From: Myxococcales bacterium
Lineage (GTDB): Bacteria; Myxococcota_A; Polyangia; Haliangiales; Haliangiaceae
Reading direction: 5' to 3'
Assembly (NCBI GenBank): GCA_016717005.1
Contig: JADJUF010000041.1
Coordinates: 124,001 to 188,000 of the forward strand
DNA length: 64,000 bases
Of the stretch, positions 18,548 through 26,940 are shown in pieces. Below the pieces are notes generated by a model. That model saw nothing but the letters and a program-made list of their open reading frames with translations, was not told the DNA's origin and searched no databases. The position numbers were made by a program, and so were the translations under genes. How positions within the stretch are numbered: the first letter of the stretch is position 1; each line of letters begins with the position of its first letter.

Positions 18548-20344
18548 ATGCGCCGATCGACCGTCGTCCCGCTGCTCGCCTCCGCCCTGCTCGCCGGCTG
18601 CGTCGACGCCGAGCCCCCGGCCGCGACCCGCGCCGCTGGCCTGGCCGCGCTGCCCGACGCCACCCGCGCGGCGTTCGCCGCGGCCGGCGCGACCGAGGTC
18701 GAGCTGGGCAGCGACCAGCGGCCGCTGCTGGTGCGCTTCGCCGGCGGGCCCGCGGGTGACCTGGCGCTCGCGACCGTCGCGCCGCTGTTCGGCGTCTCCG
18801 CCGACGAGCTGGCGCTGACGTCGACCCAGGACGACGCGCTGGGGATGCGCCACCAGCGCTTCCAGCAGTTCCACGACGGCCTGCCGGTGATCGGCGCCGA
18901 GCTGTCGCTGCACCACGACCGCCGCGGCCAGGTGGTCGCCGCGGTGTCGACCCTGCGCGAGGTCGCGCGGGCGGCGCCGATCGCGGTCGCCGAGGACGCG
19001 GCCGAGGCCGTCGCCGCCGCCGGCTACCCGACCCTGCGCCAGCGCAGCGCCGCCGCCGACGGCCTCGCGTACGTGGTCGACCGCGCCGGCGTCGCGCGCC
19101 GCGCCCGGGTGATCTGGGTCCGCGGCCAGGCGCCGCGCCAGCCGGTGGTCGATCAGGTGTTCGTCGACGCCGCCACCGGCGAGGTGATCGCGGTCCACCC
19201 GCAGATCCACACCGCCCAGAGCCGCCGCACGTTCTCGGCCGGCAACACCCAGGTCCTCCCCGGCACGCTCCGGCTGTCCGAGAACCAGACCACCAGCGGC
19301 GACACGACCCTCGACACGCTCCACGCCAACGTCGCCAAGGCCTACCGGTGCGCGATGACCCAGTTCGGGCGCGACGGCTTCGACGGCGCCGGCGCCACGA
19401 TCACCAGCTCGGGCCACTACGACACCGCGCTGGTCAACGCGTTCTGGGACGGCGCGCAGCTGTCGTTCGGTGACGGCGACGGCCAGCTCTCGGCGCCGCT
19501 GGTGGCGTCGGACATCGTCGCCCACGAGTTCGCCCACGCGATCACCGAGCACACCTCGGGGCTGGTCTACGAGCGCGAGTCGGGCGCGCTCAACGAGGCG
19601 ATGAGCGACGTCTTCTCGTCGATCTGCGACATCCGCGAGACCGGCGCGGTGACCACCACGGCGTGGCTGATCGGCGAGTCGGTGTGGACGCCGGCGACCC
19701 CCGGCGACGCGCTCCGCTACATGGCCAACCCGGCCCAGGATCAGTACTCGAAGGACCACACCCGCGTGATGACCGCGTGCACGACGCCGACCGAGGACAA
19801 CGACTACTGCTACGTCCACGGCAACTCGGGCCTGCCCAACCTGGCGTTCAAGCTGCTCGTCACCGGCGGCACGCACCCGCGCGCCGGCATGGCCGGCATC
19901 CCGACGACGGTGCAGGTGCCGGCGCTGGGGATCGATCGCGCCCAGGCGGTGCTGTACCGGGCGTGGACCACGTACTTCAACCAGACCACCAACTTCGTGG
20001 GCGCCCGGGCCGCGTTCAAGCAGGCCGCGCTCGAGCTCTACCCCGACGAGCCCGGCACCCTGGCCGCGGTCGAGCTGGCCTGGTACGCGGTCGGCGTCGG
20101 CGCGGCCATCGCCAACCTGCCGACCGGCATCGGCGATCCCAACCCGGCGGCCCAGCCCGGCCCCGACCCGACCGACCCGACCCAGCCCGGCCCCGACCCG
20201 ACCGACCCGACCGACCCGACCGACCCGACCGACCGACCCGACGTCATCACCGGCGGCTGCAGCACCGGCGGCGCGCCCGGCGGCCTCGCGACGCTCGCGC
20301 TGCTCGGCCTGTGCGCCCTGGGCCGCCGCCGGCGCGCGACCTGA
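18548..20344 (+). CDS. M4 (thermolysin) family metalloprotease, MYXO-CTERM-anchored
   Basis: 598 residues from the ATG at 18548. The signal ends in SALLAGC. An FTP/PepSY-type propeptide covers about residues 40-220 (RHQRFQQFHDGLPVIGAELS). The catalytic domain has HEFAHAITEH (H326, E327, H330), with the third ligand E350 in GALNEAMSD. A later YVHGNSGLPNLAFKLL block belongs to the C-terminal half of M4 enzymes. A Thr/Asp/Pro linker built from 9-base repeats (about 20145-20240) precedes a C-terminal CSTGGAPGGLATLALLGL helix and an Arg cluster, a MYXO-CTERM-like surface sorting tail. It is a secreted protease, fitting a predatory or degradative lifestyle. The upstream frame is open but lacks a signal. 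Confidence 0.92.
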   Translation: MRRSTVVPLLASALLAGCVDAEPPAATRAAGLAALPDATRAAFAAAGATEVELGSDQRPLLVRFAGGPAGDLALATVAPLFGVSADELALTSTQDDALGMRHQRFQQFHDGLPVIGAELSLHHDRRGQVVAAVSTLREVARAAPIAVAEDAAEAVAAAGYPTLRQRSAAADGLAYVVDRAGVARRARVIWVRGQAPRQPVVDQVFVDAATGEVIAVHPQIHTAQSRRTFSAGNTQVLPGTLRLSENQTTSGDTTLDTLHANVAKAYRCAMTQFGRDGFDGAGATITSSGHYDTALVNAFWDGAQLSFGDGDGQLSAPLVASDIVAHEFAHAITEHTSGLVYERESGALNEAMSDVFSSICDIRETGAVTTTAWLIGESVWTPATPGDALRYMANPAQDQYSKDHTRVMTACTTPTEDNDYCYVHGNSGLPNLAFKLLVTGGTHPRAGMAGIPTTVQVPALGIDRAQAVLYRAWTTYFNQTTNFVGARAAFKQAALELYPDEPGTLAAVELAWYAVGVGAAIANLPTGIGDPNPAAQPGPDPTDPTQPGPDPTDPTDPTDPTDRPDVITGGCSTGGAPGGLATLALLGLCALGRRRRAT

Positions 20345-20388
20345 GCCGGCGCGTCGCACCTCGACGGCGGGCGCGCTATCGTCCGCCG

Positions 20389-20700
20389 ATGCACCCCAAC
20401 GTCGCGACGTGCCTGCTGGTCTCGAAGGTGCTGGTCGCCGACGGGATGGTGACCGACGCCGAGCGCGGCTTCCTCGCCGACCTGATGACCCGCCTCGAGC
20501 TCACCGACGCCGAGCGCCAGGGCGTGATCGACCTCGACGGCTGGGACGAGGCCGACGCGATCGTCGCGGCGATGCCGCGCGAGGAGCGCCAGGCGATCAT
20601 CGAGCTCCTGGTCGACGCGGCCGGCGCCGACGGCACGCTCGCGGCGCTCGAGCACGCGACCGTCGCCCGGCTGACGGCGGCCCTGCGGCTCCACGCCTGA
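20389..20700 (+). CDS. TerB-like small helical protein
   Basis: 103 residues from the ATG at 20389. All-helical pattern with VSKVLVADGMVTDAERGFLA and LVDAAGADGTLAALEHATVA, matching the paired acidic D-x-x-x-x-x-E helices of the TerB/DjlA N-terminal fold (a metal-binding helical domain). It has no signal peptide, so it is cytoplasmic. There is no ter operon nearby, so a role in tellurite resistance should not be assumed. It lies 44 bases after the protease gene, same strand. Confidence 0.65.
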   Translation: MHPNVATCLLVSKVLVADGMVTDAERGFLADLMTRLELTDAERQGVIDLDGWDEADAIVAAMPREERQAIIELLVDAAGADGTLAALEHATVARLTAALRLHA

Positions 20701-20753
20701 GCGCGCCGCACGCCGGCGTGGCGCCGGCCGCGGGTCCGTGAAACTGTCGCGGC

Positions 20754-21125
20754 GTGCCTCCGCCGCCGCCGTGGTCCCTGGTCTACGCCGACGGCGCCGC
20801 CAACGTCTATCGGTTCGAGGCGACCGCCGACGAGGTCGAGTTCGCGTACGAGCCGGTCACGCCAACCGAGAGCTCGACCGGGCGCTACAGCGGCGGCGCG
20901 CCGCGCCAGGAGCGCCTGCGCGCGGACGACCTCCGGCTCGCGGCGCTGTGGCGCGCGGTCGACGCGGCCGTGGCCGATCGCGCGCACCACGCGCCCGCGC
21001 GGATCAAGGGCGACGGCGCGATCACGGTCGTCACCGCCGCCGGCACGCGCCAGGTCCTGGTCGTGCGCGCCGCGACCCGCGCGCTCGAGGCGCTGCTCGA
21101 GCAGAGGTTCCGGCCCGCACCGTGA
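20754..21125 (+). CDS. conserved-looking small protein of unknown function
   Basis: 123 residues from a GTG at 20754. It reads as a soluble alpha/beta protein: WSLVYADGAANVYRFEATAD near the start, then EVEFAYEPVTPTESSTGRYS, a helical ALWRAVDAAVADRAHH and a final strand GAITVVTAAGTRQVLVVRAA. This beta-strand plus central-helix pattern occurs in small uncharacterised myxobacterial proteins; I recognise no function. No signal peptide, and 53 bases after the TerB-like gene. Confidence 0.5.
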   Translation: MPPPPPWSLVYADGAANVYRFEATADEVEFAYEPVTPTESSTGRYSGGAPRQERLRADDLRLAALWRAVDAAVADRAHHAPARIKGDGAITVVTAAGTRQVLVVRAATRALEALLEQRFRPAP

Positions 21126-21184
21126 CGGGCCCGCGCGGTCACCGCTTCGCGCGCGCCCCCGGACCGAACCGGCCGGGCGCGCCC

Positions 21185-21242
21185 AGGACACCGACCGCTT
21201 TGACGTGCCTGCTGCGACGCCACTCAAACCGGTCGGGGTCCT
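21185..21242. repeat. palindromic repeat, related to the 10831-11002 element (copy 2)
   Basis: A 58-base hairpin-forming repeat. The left arm AGGACACCGACCGCTTTGA (21185-21203) faces its reverse complement at 21224-21242 with two mismatches. Its loop side TGCCTGCTGCGA also occurs, inverted, next to the right end of the 10831-11002 element. It ends in CCTAG and directly abuts the next element. Confidence 0.6.
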
Positions 21243-21407
21243 AGTACCTCGCCGCAATGAATTTGACCGGTTGAGGACGCCGATCCATCGCCGATCGCTG
21301 CGTTGAACCTCCTCGAGTTCCAGCGAGGAGCCCGTCGTCGGTTCGCCTTGCGCTCGGCGCGCCTCGACGCCCGCAACCGGTCAGATCCACTGCGGCGAGG
21401 TACTAGG
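21240..21407. mobile_element. MITE-like element with 40-base inverted ends
   Basis: A 168-base non-coding element. Its ends at 21240-21279 and 21368-21407 are inverted repeats matching at 35 of 40 positions and start with CCTAGTACCTCGCCGCA. The inner part has another small hairpin (CTCCTCGAGTTCCAGCGAGG region near 21310). No transposase is encoded. The terminal length and absence of coding capacity fit a non-autonomous miniature element whose parent insertion sequence is elsewhere. Confidence 0.65.
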
Positions 21408-21439
21408 CGGCGGCCGCAGCGGCGGTCTACGCTGGGGCG

Positions 21440-22402
21440 ATGCAGCTACCGCGCTTCGCGTTCGTGCTCGCCGCCGTGAGCGTGGGGTGTCCCGGGCCCC
21501 CAGCCCCGCCGCCCGCGCCGGTCCGGACCGCGCTGGTCACCCGCGCCGAGCCGACGCCGGACCCGGCCGCGCCGCCGCCGACGACGCCCGGCACGTCCCC
21601 GGCCGAGAAGTTCGCCGCCGGCGACCTCGTGTTCGGCGCCTACACCATCCACGACGCCGCGCGCTGCGACCTCGCGAGCTGGGACGCGACCGCGGCGGCG
21701 CTCGGCCTCGGGAGCGCGCGCGTGCTCGATCGCGACCTCACGATCGACGACACCGACGTCACGGTCGGCGCCATGGCCGACGGCGTCGTCGGCGATCTCA
21801 CGCCGATCATGACCGCGCTGCGGGACGCCGGCGGCAGCGACATCGACGGCCACCACGTCTGCGTCGTGCCCGCGACCGGGGTCGGGGTCGCGCTGTCGAC
21901 GTCCAACGGCTTCATCGCGTTCGAGCCGGCGGCGATCATCCAGATCAACGAGCTCGTGCCCGACGCCGAGCGCAGCATGTACAGCGTCGTCGTCGTGTTC
22001 GCGCACGAGTTCGCGCACCAGCTCCAGTACTGGTACGGCAACCCGTTCGAGGGCGACAAGAGCATGCGGCGGACCGAGCTGGCGGCCGACTGCATGGGCT
22101 CGGCCTTCGTCGCGATGACCCAGCCCAGCGGGTGGATCATGGAGCAGGTCCACAAGGGCGTCGTCGGCGCGCTCCAGGCCTACGCCGATCTCAAGTTCAA
22201 GAGCGTCATGCACCACGGCACCCGCGTCGATCGCGCGCGGCTCGCCCACGCCGGCGTCGAGCTGGTGACCTCGCGGCGAGCCAAGCAGCAGCCGCTCGAT
22301 CTCGCCACGATCAAGCGCGCGTGCGACGCCGCGGTCACCGACTGGGACGCGTCGCTGCCGCTGACACCGCCGGACCAGCTCTGGGGTGGCACCGAGCCGT
22401 GA
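21440..22402 (+). CDS. zinc metallopeptidase-like lipoprotein
   Basis: 320 residues from the ATG at 21440. The signal ends in AAVSVGC and is followed by a Pro-rich linker (residues 18-52). The core has AHEFAHQLQYWYG (H189, E190, H193) and RTELAADCMGSAF with E213. That is the arrangement of neutral zinc metallopeptidases of the YpfJ type (HExxH then E-x-x-ADC). The rest is helical. It should be a periplasmic or surface metal-dependent peptidase. Two Cys pairs may form disulfides. It starts 33 bases after a MITE-like element. Confidence 0.75.
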   Translation: MQLPRFAFVLAAVSVGCPGPPAPPPAPVRTALVTRAEPTPDPAAPPPTTPGTSPAEKFAAGDLVFGAYTIHDAARCDLASWDATAAALGLGSARVLDRDLTIDDTDVTVGAMADGVVGDLTPIMTALRDAGGSDIDGHHVCVVPATGVGVALSTSNGFIAFEPAAIIQINELVPDAERSMYSVVVVFAHEFAHQLQYWYGNPFEGDKSMRRTELAADCMGSAFVAMTQPSGWIMEQVHKGVVGALQAYADLKFKSVMHHGTRVDRARLAHAGVELVTSRRAKQQPLDLATIKRACDAAVTDWDASLPLTPPDQLWGGTEP

Positions 22403-22445
22403 CCGGGCCCGCGACGCCCGCACCGGTTCCGCTACACTCGCCGCG

Positions 22446-24356
22446 GTGAGCGATCCGGACCGGCCCCTCGATCCCACGTTGGTGCGTGAGCTCGCCGCGT
22501 GGCTCGAGCCCGCGGCCCGCGGCCAGGACGACACCGTCGCCGCCGACCCGCGCTCGACGATCCTGCCGACGCTGGTGCGCACGACCGGCAGCGCCGCGAC
22601 CGCCGAGGCGCTCCTGACCCAGCTCGCCGGCGACGCCGCCACCGACGGCCTCCTCGGCCACGGCACGACGATCGGCGAGGGCGGGATGGGCGTCGTGCGC
22701 GTGGCCGAGCAGCTGGCGCTGGGCCGGACGGTCGCGGTCAAGACCCTCAAGCCCGGCCGCCGCGATCCGACCGCCGCGCTCGATCTGCTGCGCGAGGCCT
22801 GGGTGACCGGCGCGCTCGAGCACCCCAGCATCGTCCCGGTCCACACGATCCATCGCGACGACGACGGCCTGCCCGCGATCGTGATGAAGCGCATCGAGGG
22901 TGTCGACTGGAGCGAGCTGTGCGACGACGCCGACGCGGTGGCCGCGCGGTTCGGCGCCACCGATCTGCTGCAGTGGAACCTCGAGATCTTGATCGCGGTG
23001 CTGCACGCGCTCCGGTTCGCGCACAGCCGCGGGATCGTCCACCGCGACCTGAAGCCGTCGAACGTGATGATCGGCGAGTTCGGCGAGGTGTACCTGCTCG
23101 ACTGGGGCCTGGCGGTCACCGTCGGCGACGACCGGGGCGGTCGGCTGCCGCGCGCCGCCGACGCCACCGCGCTGGCCGGGACCCCGTGCTACATGGCGCC
23201 CGAGATGCTCGGCCCCGAGCACGGCGGGCCGCTGACCGAGCGCACCGACGTCTACCTGGCGGGCGCGGTGCTGTTCGAGCTGGTCACCGGCGCGCCGCCC
23301 CACGCGGGCGACTCCGCGGCCGAGGTGATCGCCAGCGTGCTGTCGTCGCGGCCGACCCTGCCCGACGACGCGCCGACCGCGCTGGCCCAGATCTGCGCCC
23401 GCGCGATGGCCCCCGATCCGGCCGATCGCTACCCCAGCATCGACGAGCTGCAGCGCGCGCTGATCGCGTTCCTGCGCCACCGCGGCGCCGCCCGGCTGAC
23501 CGCGCTGGCCCACCGCCAGCTCGACGAGCTGACCGACGAGGTCGGCCGCACCGCCGGCGACCTGGCCGGGCAGCGCGAGCGGGTCCACCGCCTGCTCGGC
23601 GCGTGCCGGTTCGGGTTCCACGAGGCGCTCGTCGCCTGGCCCGACAACGCCGAGGCGACCGACGGCGTCGAGCGCGCCACCGCGGCGGTCGCCGAGTTCG
23701 AGCTGGCCGCCGGCGATCCACGCGCGGCGCTGGCGCTCCTGGCCGAGCTGCCCGCGCCGCCGGTCGAGCTGCTCGCCCGGGCCCGGGCCGCGCTGGCCGA
23801 GGCCGAGCGCCGCCAGGCCGCGCTCGAGGAGTTCAGCCGCCTGCACGATCGCGCCATCGGCACGCGCACGCGCATGTTCATCAGCGGGGTGCTGGGCGTG
23901 GTGTTCATCTCGGCCACCGTGGCCATGGCCGTGGCCGACGGCGACGTGCCGATGCACACGCACCGCGGTGGCGCGCTCTACTCGGCGGGCATCCTCGTGC
24001 TGGTCGCCGCGCTCGCGTTGTGGGCGCGCGAGTCGACGATGAAGACCCGGGTGAACCAGCGCGTGGTCGCGACGACCCTGTGCATGTTCGTGGCCCAGAT
24101 CGGGCTGTTCGCGGCCGGCGAACGCCTCGGCATCCCGCTGGGCGCGGTCGAGGTGCTGATGCTGCTGGTCTGGGCCCTGACCCTGACCTCGGTGGTGATC
24201 GGCATCGACGCCGGCATCTGGCCGACCCTGGCGGTGAGCGCGCTCGCGTTCGTCGCCGCGCTGATCTGGCCCGGCGCCCGCTACGTGGCGATGGCCGTCA
24301 CCACGATCGCGTTCACCGTCAACGCCGTCGCGCTGTGGCGGCCGCGCGCGGCCTGA
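22446..24356 (+). CDS. membrane-bound Ser/Thr protein kinase
   Basis: 636 residues from a GTG at 22446. The kinase domain spans about residues 75-345: Gly loop IGEGGMGVV, catalytic lysine in VAVKTL, catalytic loop HRDLKPSN, DWG in place of DFG (LLDWGLAV), and the YMAPEML motif. A helical, Ala/Arg-rich middle follows. The C-terminus (about residues 475-636) has six to seven hydrophobic helices, so the kinase is anchored by a polytopic membrane module rather than a single helix with an external sensor. DWG is common in bacterial PknB-like kinases and does not imply loss of activity. Downstream lies a perfect palindrome. Confidence 0.93.
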   Translation: MSDPDRPLDPTLVRELAAWLEPAARGQDDTVAADPRSTILPTLVRTTGSAATAEALLTQLAGDAATDGLLGHGTTIGEGGMGVVRVAEQLALGRTVAVKTLKPGRRDPTAALDLLREAWVTGALEHPSIVPVHTIHRDDDGLPAIVMKRIEGVDWSELCDDADAVAARFGATDLLQWNLEILIAVLHALRFAHSRGIVHRDLKPSNVMIGEFGEVYLLDWGLAVTVGDDRGGRLPRAADATALAGTPCYMAPEMLGPEHGGPLTERTDVYLAGAVLFELVTGAPPHAGDSAAEVIASVLSSRPTLPDDAPTALAQICARAMAPDPADRYPSIDELQRALIAFLRHRGAARLTALAHRQLDELTDEVGRTAGDLAGQRERVHRLLGACRFGFHEALVAWPDNAEATDGVERATAAVAEFELAAGDPRAALALLAELPAPPVELLARARAALAEAERRQAALEEFSRLHDRAIGTRTRMFISGVLGVVFISATVAMAVADGDVPMHTHRGGALYSAGILVLVAALALWARESTMKTRVNQRVVATTLCMFVAQIGLFAAGERLGIPLGAVEVLMLLVWALTLTSVVIGIDAGIWPTLAVSALAFVAALIWPGARYVAMAVTTIAFTVNAVALWRPRAA

Positions 24357-24361
24357 CCGTG

Positions 24362-24381
24362 GGTCACCCGAACGGGTGACC
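24362..24381. promoter_or_regulatory. perfect palindrome between kinase and ACT-protein genes
   Basis: GGTCACCCG-AA-CGGGTGACC, a 9-2-9 perfect inverted repeat, starts five bases after the kinase stop and ends 55 bases before the ACT-domain gene. There is no T-run, so it is either a non-canonical terminator or an operator for the downstream gene. Confidence 0.4.
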
Positions 24382-24436
24382 GTCCGCCGCACCGCCAGCC
24401 GTGGTCATCGGCGGCGACGCGTGCGAAGGTCCGGGC

Positions 24437-24955
24437 ATGCGCAAGACCTTCGTCCTGACCGCGCTCGGCCCCGACCGCACGGGCCTGGTCGAGTCCCTGG
24501 CCGCGGCCATCGCGACCGCCGGCGGCAACTGGGAGGACAGCCGGATGGCCCGGCTCGCCGGCCAGTTCGCGGGCATCCTCCAGGTCTCGATCGAGCCCGA
24601 TCGCACCGACGAGCTCGTCGCCGCGCTGCGGGCGCTCGACCAGGTCGGCCTGCAGGTGACCGTCGCCGCGGCCGACGACGCCGCCAGCGCCGTGCCCGAC
24701 GGCACCCGCGTCCACCTCGAGCTCACCGGCACCGATCGGCCCGGCATCGTCCGCGACGTCTCGCGGATCCTGGCCGGCCTCGGGGTCAACGTCGAGCAGA
24801 TCGAGTCCGGCGTCGCGAGCGCGCCGATGTCGGGCGAGGCGATGTTCGTCGCCAACGCCCGGCTGTGGGTGCCCTCCCAGCTCGGCCTGAGCGACCTGCG
24901 CGCGCAGCTCGAGGCCCTCGCCAGCGAGCTGATGGTCGACCTCGCGCCCGCGTGA
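24437..24955 (+). CDS. double-ACT domain protein, GcvR-like
   Basis: 172 residues from the ATG at 24437. Two ACT modules: residues 1-80 (FVLTALGPDRTGLVESLAAA then GGNWEDSRMARLAGQFAGIL) and residues 90-172 (VHLELTGTDRPGIVRDVSRI then LGVNVEQIES). The GGNWEDSRM block is typical of GcvR, the glycine cleavage repressor accessory protein. No gcv genes are near, so its role may be general amino-acid sensing. Cytoplasmic. It converges with the thioesterase gene. Confidence 0.8.
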   Translation: MRKTFVLTALGPDRTGLVESLAAAIATAGGNWEDSRMARLAGQFAGILQVSIEPDRTDELVAALRALDQVGLQVTVAAADDAASAVPDGTRVHLELTGTDRPGIVRDVSRILAGLGVNVEQIESGVASAPMSGEAMFVANARLWVPSQLGLSDLRAQLEALASELMVDLAPA

Positions 24956-24994
24956 CCCGGCGCGGCCGCGGTCGTCCAGCGTGGGGGCGCGCCG

Positions 24995-25570
24995 CTACGG
25001 CGCCAGGCCGTCGACCAGGCGGCAGCGCTCGGTGGCCAGGCGTGGCAGCTCGGCCGCGACCGTCAGCGCCATGCGGGTGTTGTCGAGCTCGTCGAGGTAG
25101 CGCGCGCGCAGCTCGCGGCGCTTGATGGCCTCGAGGAACCGGCGCAGATCGTCGCGGGTCTCGAGCTCGAGCCCCGGCACCTCCGCCGGCCGGCCGTCGC
25201 CGTCCTTCGCCACCATCGTGAAGTACGAGGTGTTGGTGTGACGGATGACGCCGGTCGCGACGTCCTCGGCGTCGACGTGGATGCCGATCACCATCGAGGT
25301 CCGCCCGACGTAGTTGACCGACGCGCGCAAGGACACCAGCTCGCCGACCTCGACCGGCGCCCGGAAGTCGACGCCGTCGACGCTGACCGTCACGCAGTAG
25401 CGCCCGGCGTGCTTGGCCGCGCAGGCGTACGCGACCTTGTCCATCAACCCCAGGATGATGCCGCCGTGGATCTTGCCGCCGAAGTTGGCGTAGGCCGGGA
25501 TCATCATCTCGGCCATCGTCGTGCACGATCGGCTGACCGGCCGGAACTCCACGCCAGGGCGCTCGGACAT
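24995..25570 (-). CDS. acyl-CoA thioesterase (hotdog fold)
   Basis: 191 residues from the ATG at 25570. The hotdog core is clear: NFGGKIHGGIILGLMDKVAY for the central helix with catalytic Asp context, then VDGVDFRAPVEVGELVSLRA and VNYVGRTSMVIGIHVDAEDV for the strands, and NTSYFTMVAKDGDGRP. This is the YciA/BACH-type pattern that hydrolyses acyl-CoA. A helical C-terminal tail of about 50 residues is longer than in YciA. Cytoplasmic, single gene. Confidence 0.88.
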   Translation of the reverse strand: MSERPGVEFRPVSRSCTTMAEMMIPAYANFGGKIHGGIILGLMDKVAYACAAKHAGRYCVTVSVDGVDFRAPVEVGELVSLRASVNYVGRTSMVIGIHVDAEDVATGVIRHTNTSYFTMVAKDGDGRPAEVPGLELETRDDLRRFLEAIKRRELRARYLDELDNTRMALTVAAELPRLATERCRLVDGLAP

Positions 25571-25694
25571 GACGCGAGCATCGCGCGGATCGGAGCCGGG
25601 CGCCGCGGCTCGGGGCCGAGCGTGGCGGCGTCAGGGCCTCGGCCGACCCGATCGGGTGCGCGGTCACGGCGCCGCGCGGGGCGACGGCACGGCG

Positions 25695-26120
25695 TCACCG
25701 CTCCGGTTCGCCCACCGTCGCCGCCGCGCTCGCCAGCGGCGCGCGGGCGGCTCCGCCCGACGGCACCGCGGTCCCGCCGTGCCCGCCCGAGCCCGCCTGG
25801 AATACGTCGTCGCACTCGACCGGCGACTCCAGCGCGTCGGCGCCGGTGCCCAGATCGACCGGGAACAGCACCGCGCAGCTGAACTCGCGGAGCTGCTGCA
25901 TGCACCGCCCGTAGCGCGGCCCCACCCGCTCGACCGCGCCGCACGGGATCTGCGCCTGCAGCTCCTGCACGCACTCGTCCGCGACCACGCCGCTGACACA
26001 CTCGGCCGCGCGGTCGCACACGACCTCCAGCAGCGCGTCGCACTGCTCGACCGGCGAGTCGCCGTCGCCGCCGCACCCGCTCACCACCATCGCCGCCACC
26101 AGCATCCACTTCGCGCTCAT
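25695..26120 (-). CDS. Cys-rich small lipoprotein
   Basis: 141 residues from the ATG at 26120, chosen to give a lipoprotein signal ending VAAMVVSGC. The mature part has a regular Cys spacing (CDALLEVVCDRAAECV, then CVQEL, PCGAV, RCMQQL, FSCAV), implying several disulfide bridges. This Cys pattern recurs in myxobacterial exported proteins of unknown role. The C-terminal third is Gly/Ala-rich and looks disordered. No catalytic motif. Confidence 0.65.
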   Translation of the reverse strand: MSAKWMLVAAMVVSGCGGDGDSPVEQCDALLEVVCDRAAECVSGVVADECVQELQAQIPCGAVERVGPRYGRCMQQLREFSCAVLFPVDLGTGADALESPVECDDVFQAGSGGHGGTAVPSGGAARAPLASAAATVGEPER

Positions 26121-26629
26121 CGCACCCTCCCTCGTCTCCTCACCCGCACGCGCGTCGCGATCGGTCGAGACCACCCCGCCGCCGCCGCACGCCCACGCAC
26201 CGTGTAGCAGCGCCGCCCGGCCCCGTCCAGCGCCGGTCGTCCTCGGCCCCGCCCACGCCGCGGCGATCCCGCTTTGCCCGATCTCACCAAGCTGACCGTC
26301 ACGCTTCAGGGCGGGGCAGGCGGCGCTGGCGCAGGCGGGCGGAGTACTAACCTCTACTGGATTCTTGGCGGCGGTGCGGCGCCGCTAAGAAGCGTCAGAC
26401 GGGTTTCTCCAGCCAATACGACCACCCAGGCAACGCACACCTGTCCGCCGGGCGCGCCGGGCGCGCCTGGTGACGCGGGAGTGCCAGGGGAGTGCAGGGC
26501 ATTGTGCGTGCGCGCGTGGCGCAGTCAGGCAGAGCATTGCTAGGGCTGTCGATGTCGCAAGATGTCGCGCTCATCTCCTCCGTGTTCAGCGTCATTTGAA
26601 GGCGGTGCTTGTCGTGCACGGCCGCTGCA
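26121..26629. other. 509-base intergenic region, no gene identified
   Basis: This stretch is less G+C-rich than its surroundings (for example around 26345-26370 and 26520-26580) and has no reading frame with convincing coding character. It includes an 18-base string, GGGCGCGCCTGGTGACGC at 26459-26476, identical to part of the tandem repeat unit at 39290. It may mark the edge of the low-similarity gene island that follows. Confidence 0.4.
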
Positions 26630-26911
26630 TCACTCGTCCGCCTCCGCCTCCCCGTCCTGCTCGGCCGCGTCCTGCTCGACCGCATGCTGCTCGACCACAT
26701 CCCGCAGCCCTCGCCGCAACGACTCCAGCTGCTCCTGCAGCTGCCGCACGTACTCGTCGTAGCCCGGGCCGAGCACCGTCGGATTCACCGCGACCACCGC
26801 GTACCGGCACCCGCAGCGATTGCAGGTCCCCTGCTCGCCGACCTGCACGTCGGCCGGCGGCTGCGGGACGACCGCGTGCTTTCCCATCACGACACCAGGG
26901 CACTTCACCAT
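26630..26911 (-). CDS. small protein with CxxC zinc-ribbon-like motif
   Basis: 93 residues from the ATG at 26911, which has an excellent ribosome site (AGGAGG six bases upstream). A short N-terminal part leads to TCNRCGCRYAVVAV, a CxxCxC cluster that could bind zinc. A helical coiled-coil-like stretch follows (YVRQLQEQLESLRRGLRDVV), then a strongly acidic tail (Glu/Asp/Gln). No signal peptide. It begins 29 bases after the large lipoprotein gene and is the last gene of the minus-strand group. Function unknown; an adaptor role is conceivable. Confidence 0.65.
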   Translation of the reverse strand: MVKCPGVVMGKHAVVPQPPADVQVGEQGTCNRCGCRYAVVAVNPTVLGPGYDEYVRQLQEQLESLRRGLRDVVEQHAVEQDAAEQDGEAEADE

Positions 26912-26940
26912 CGGAGCCTCCTGCGCGAGCGGTCGAACGA

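Noticed and set aside
26274..26543. Small plus-strand gene with a GAPGAPGDAG collagen-like piece
   Set aside because: TTG start, no ribosome site, mixed composition; the collagen-like piece is only ten residues.
26500..26560. tRNA-like stretch in the intergenic region
   Set aside because: No acceptor/T-stem pairing and no GTTCGA-type T-loop; no tRNA was found anywhere in the window.
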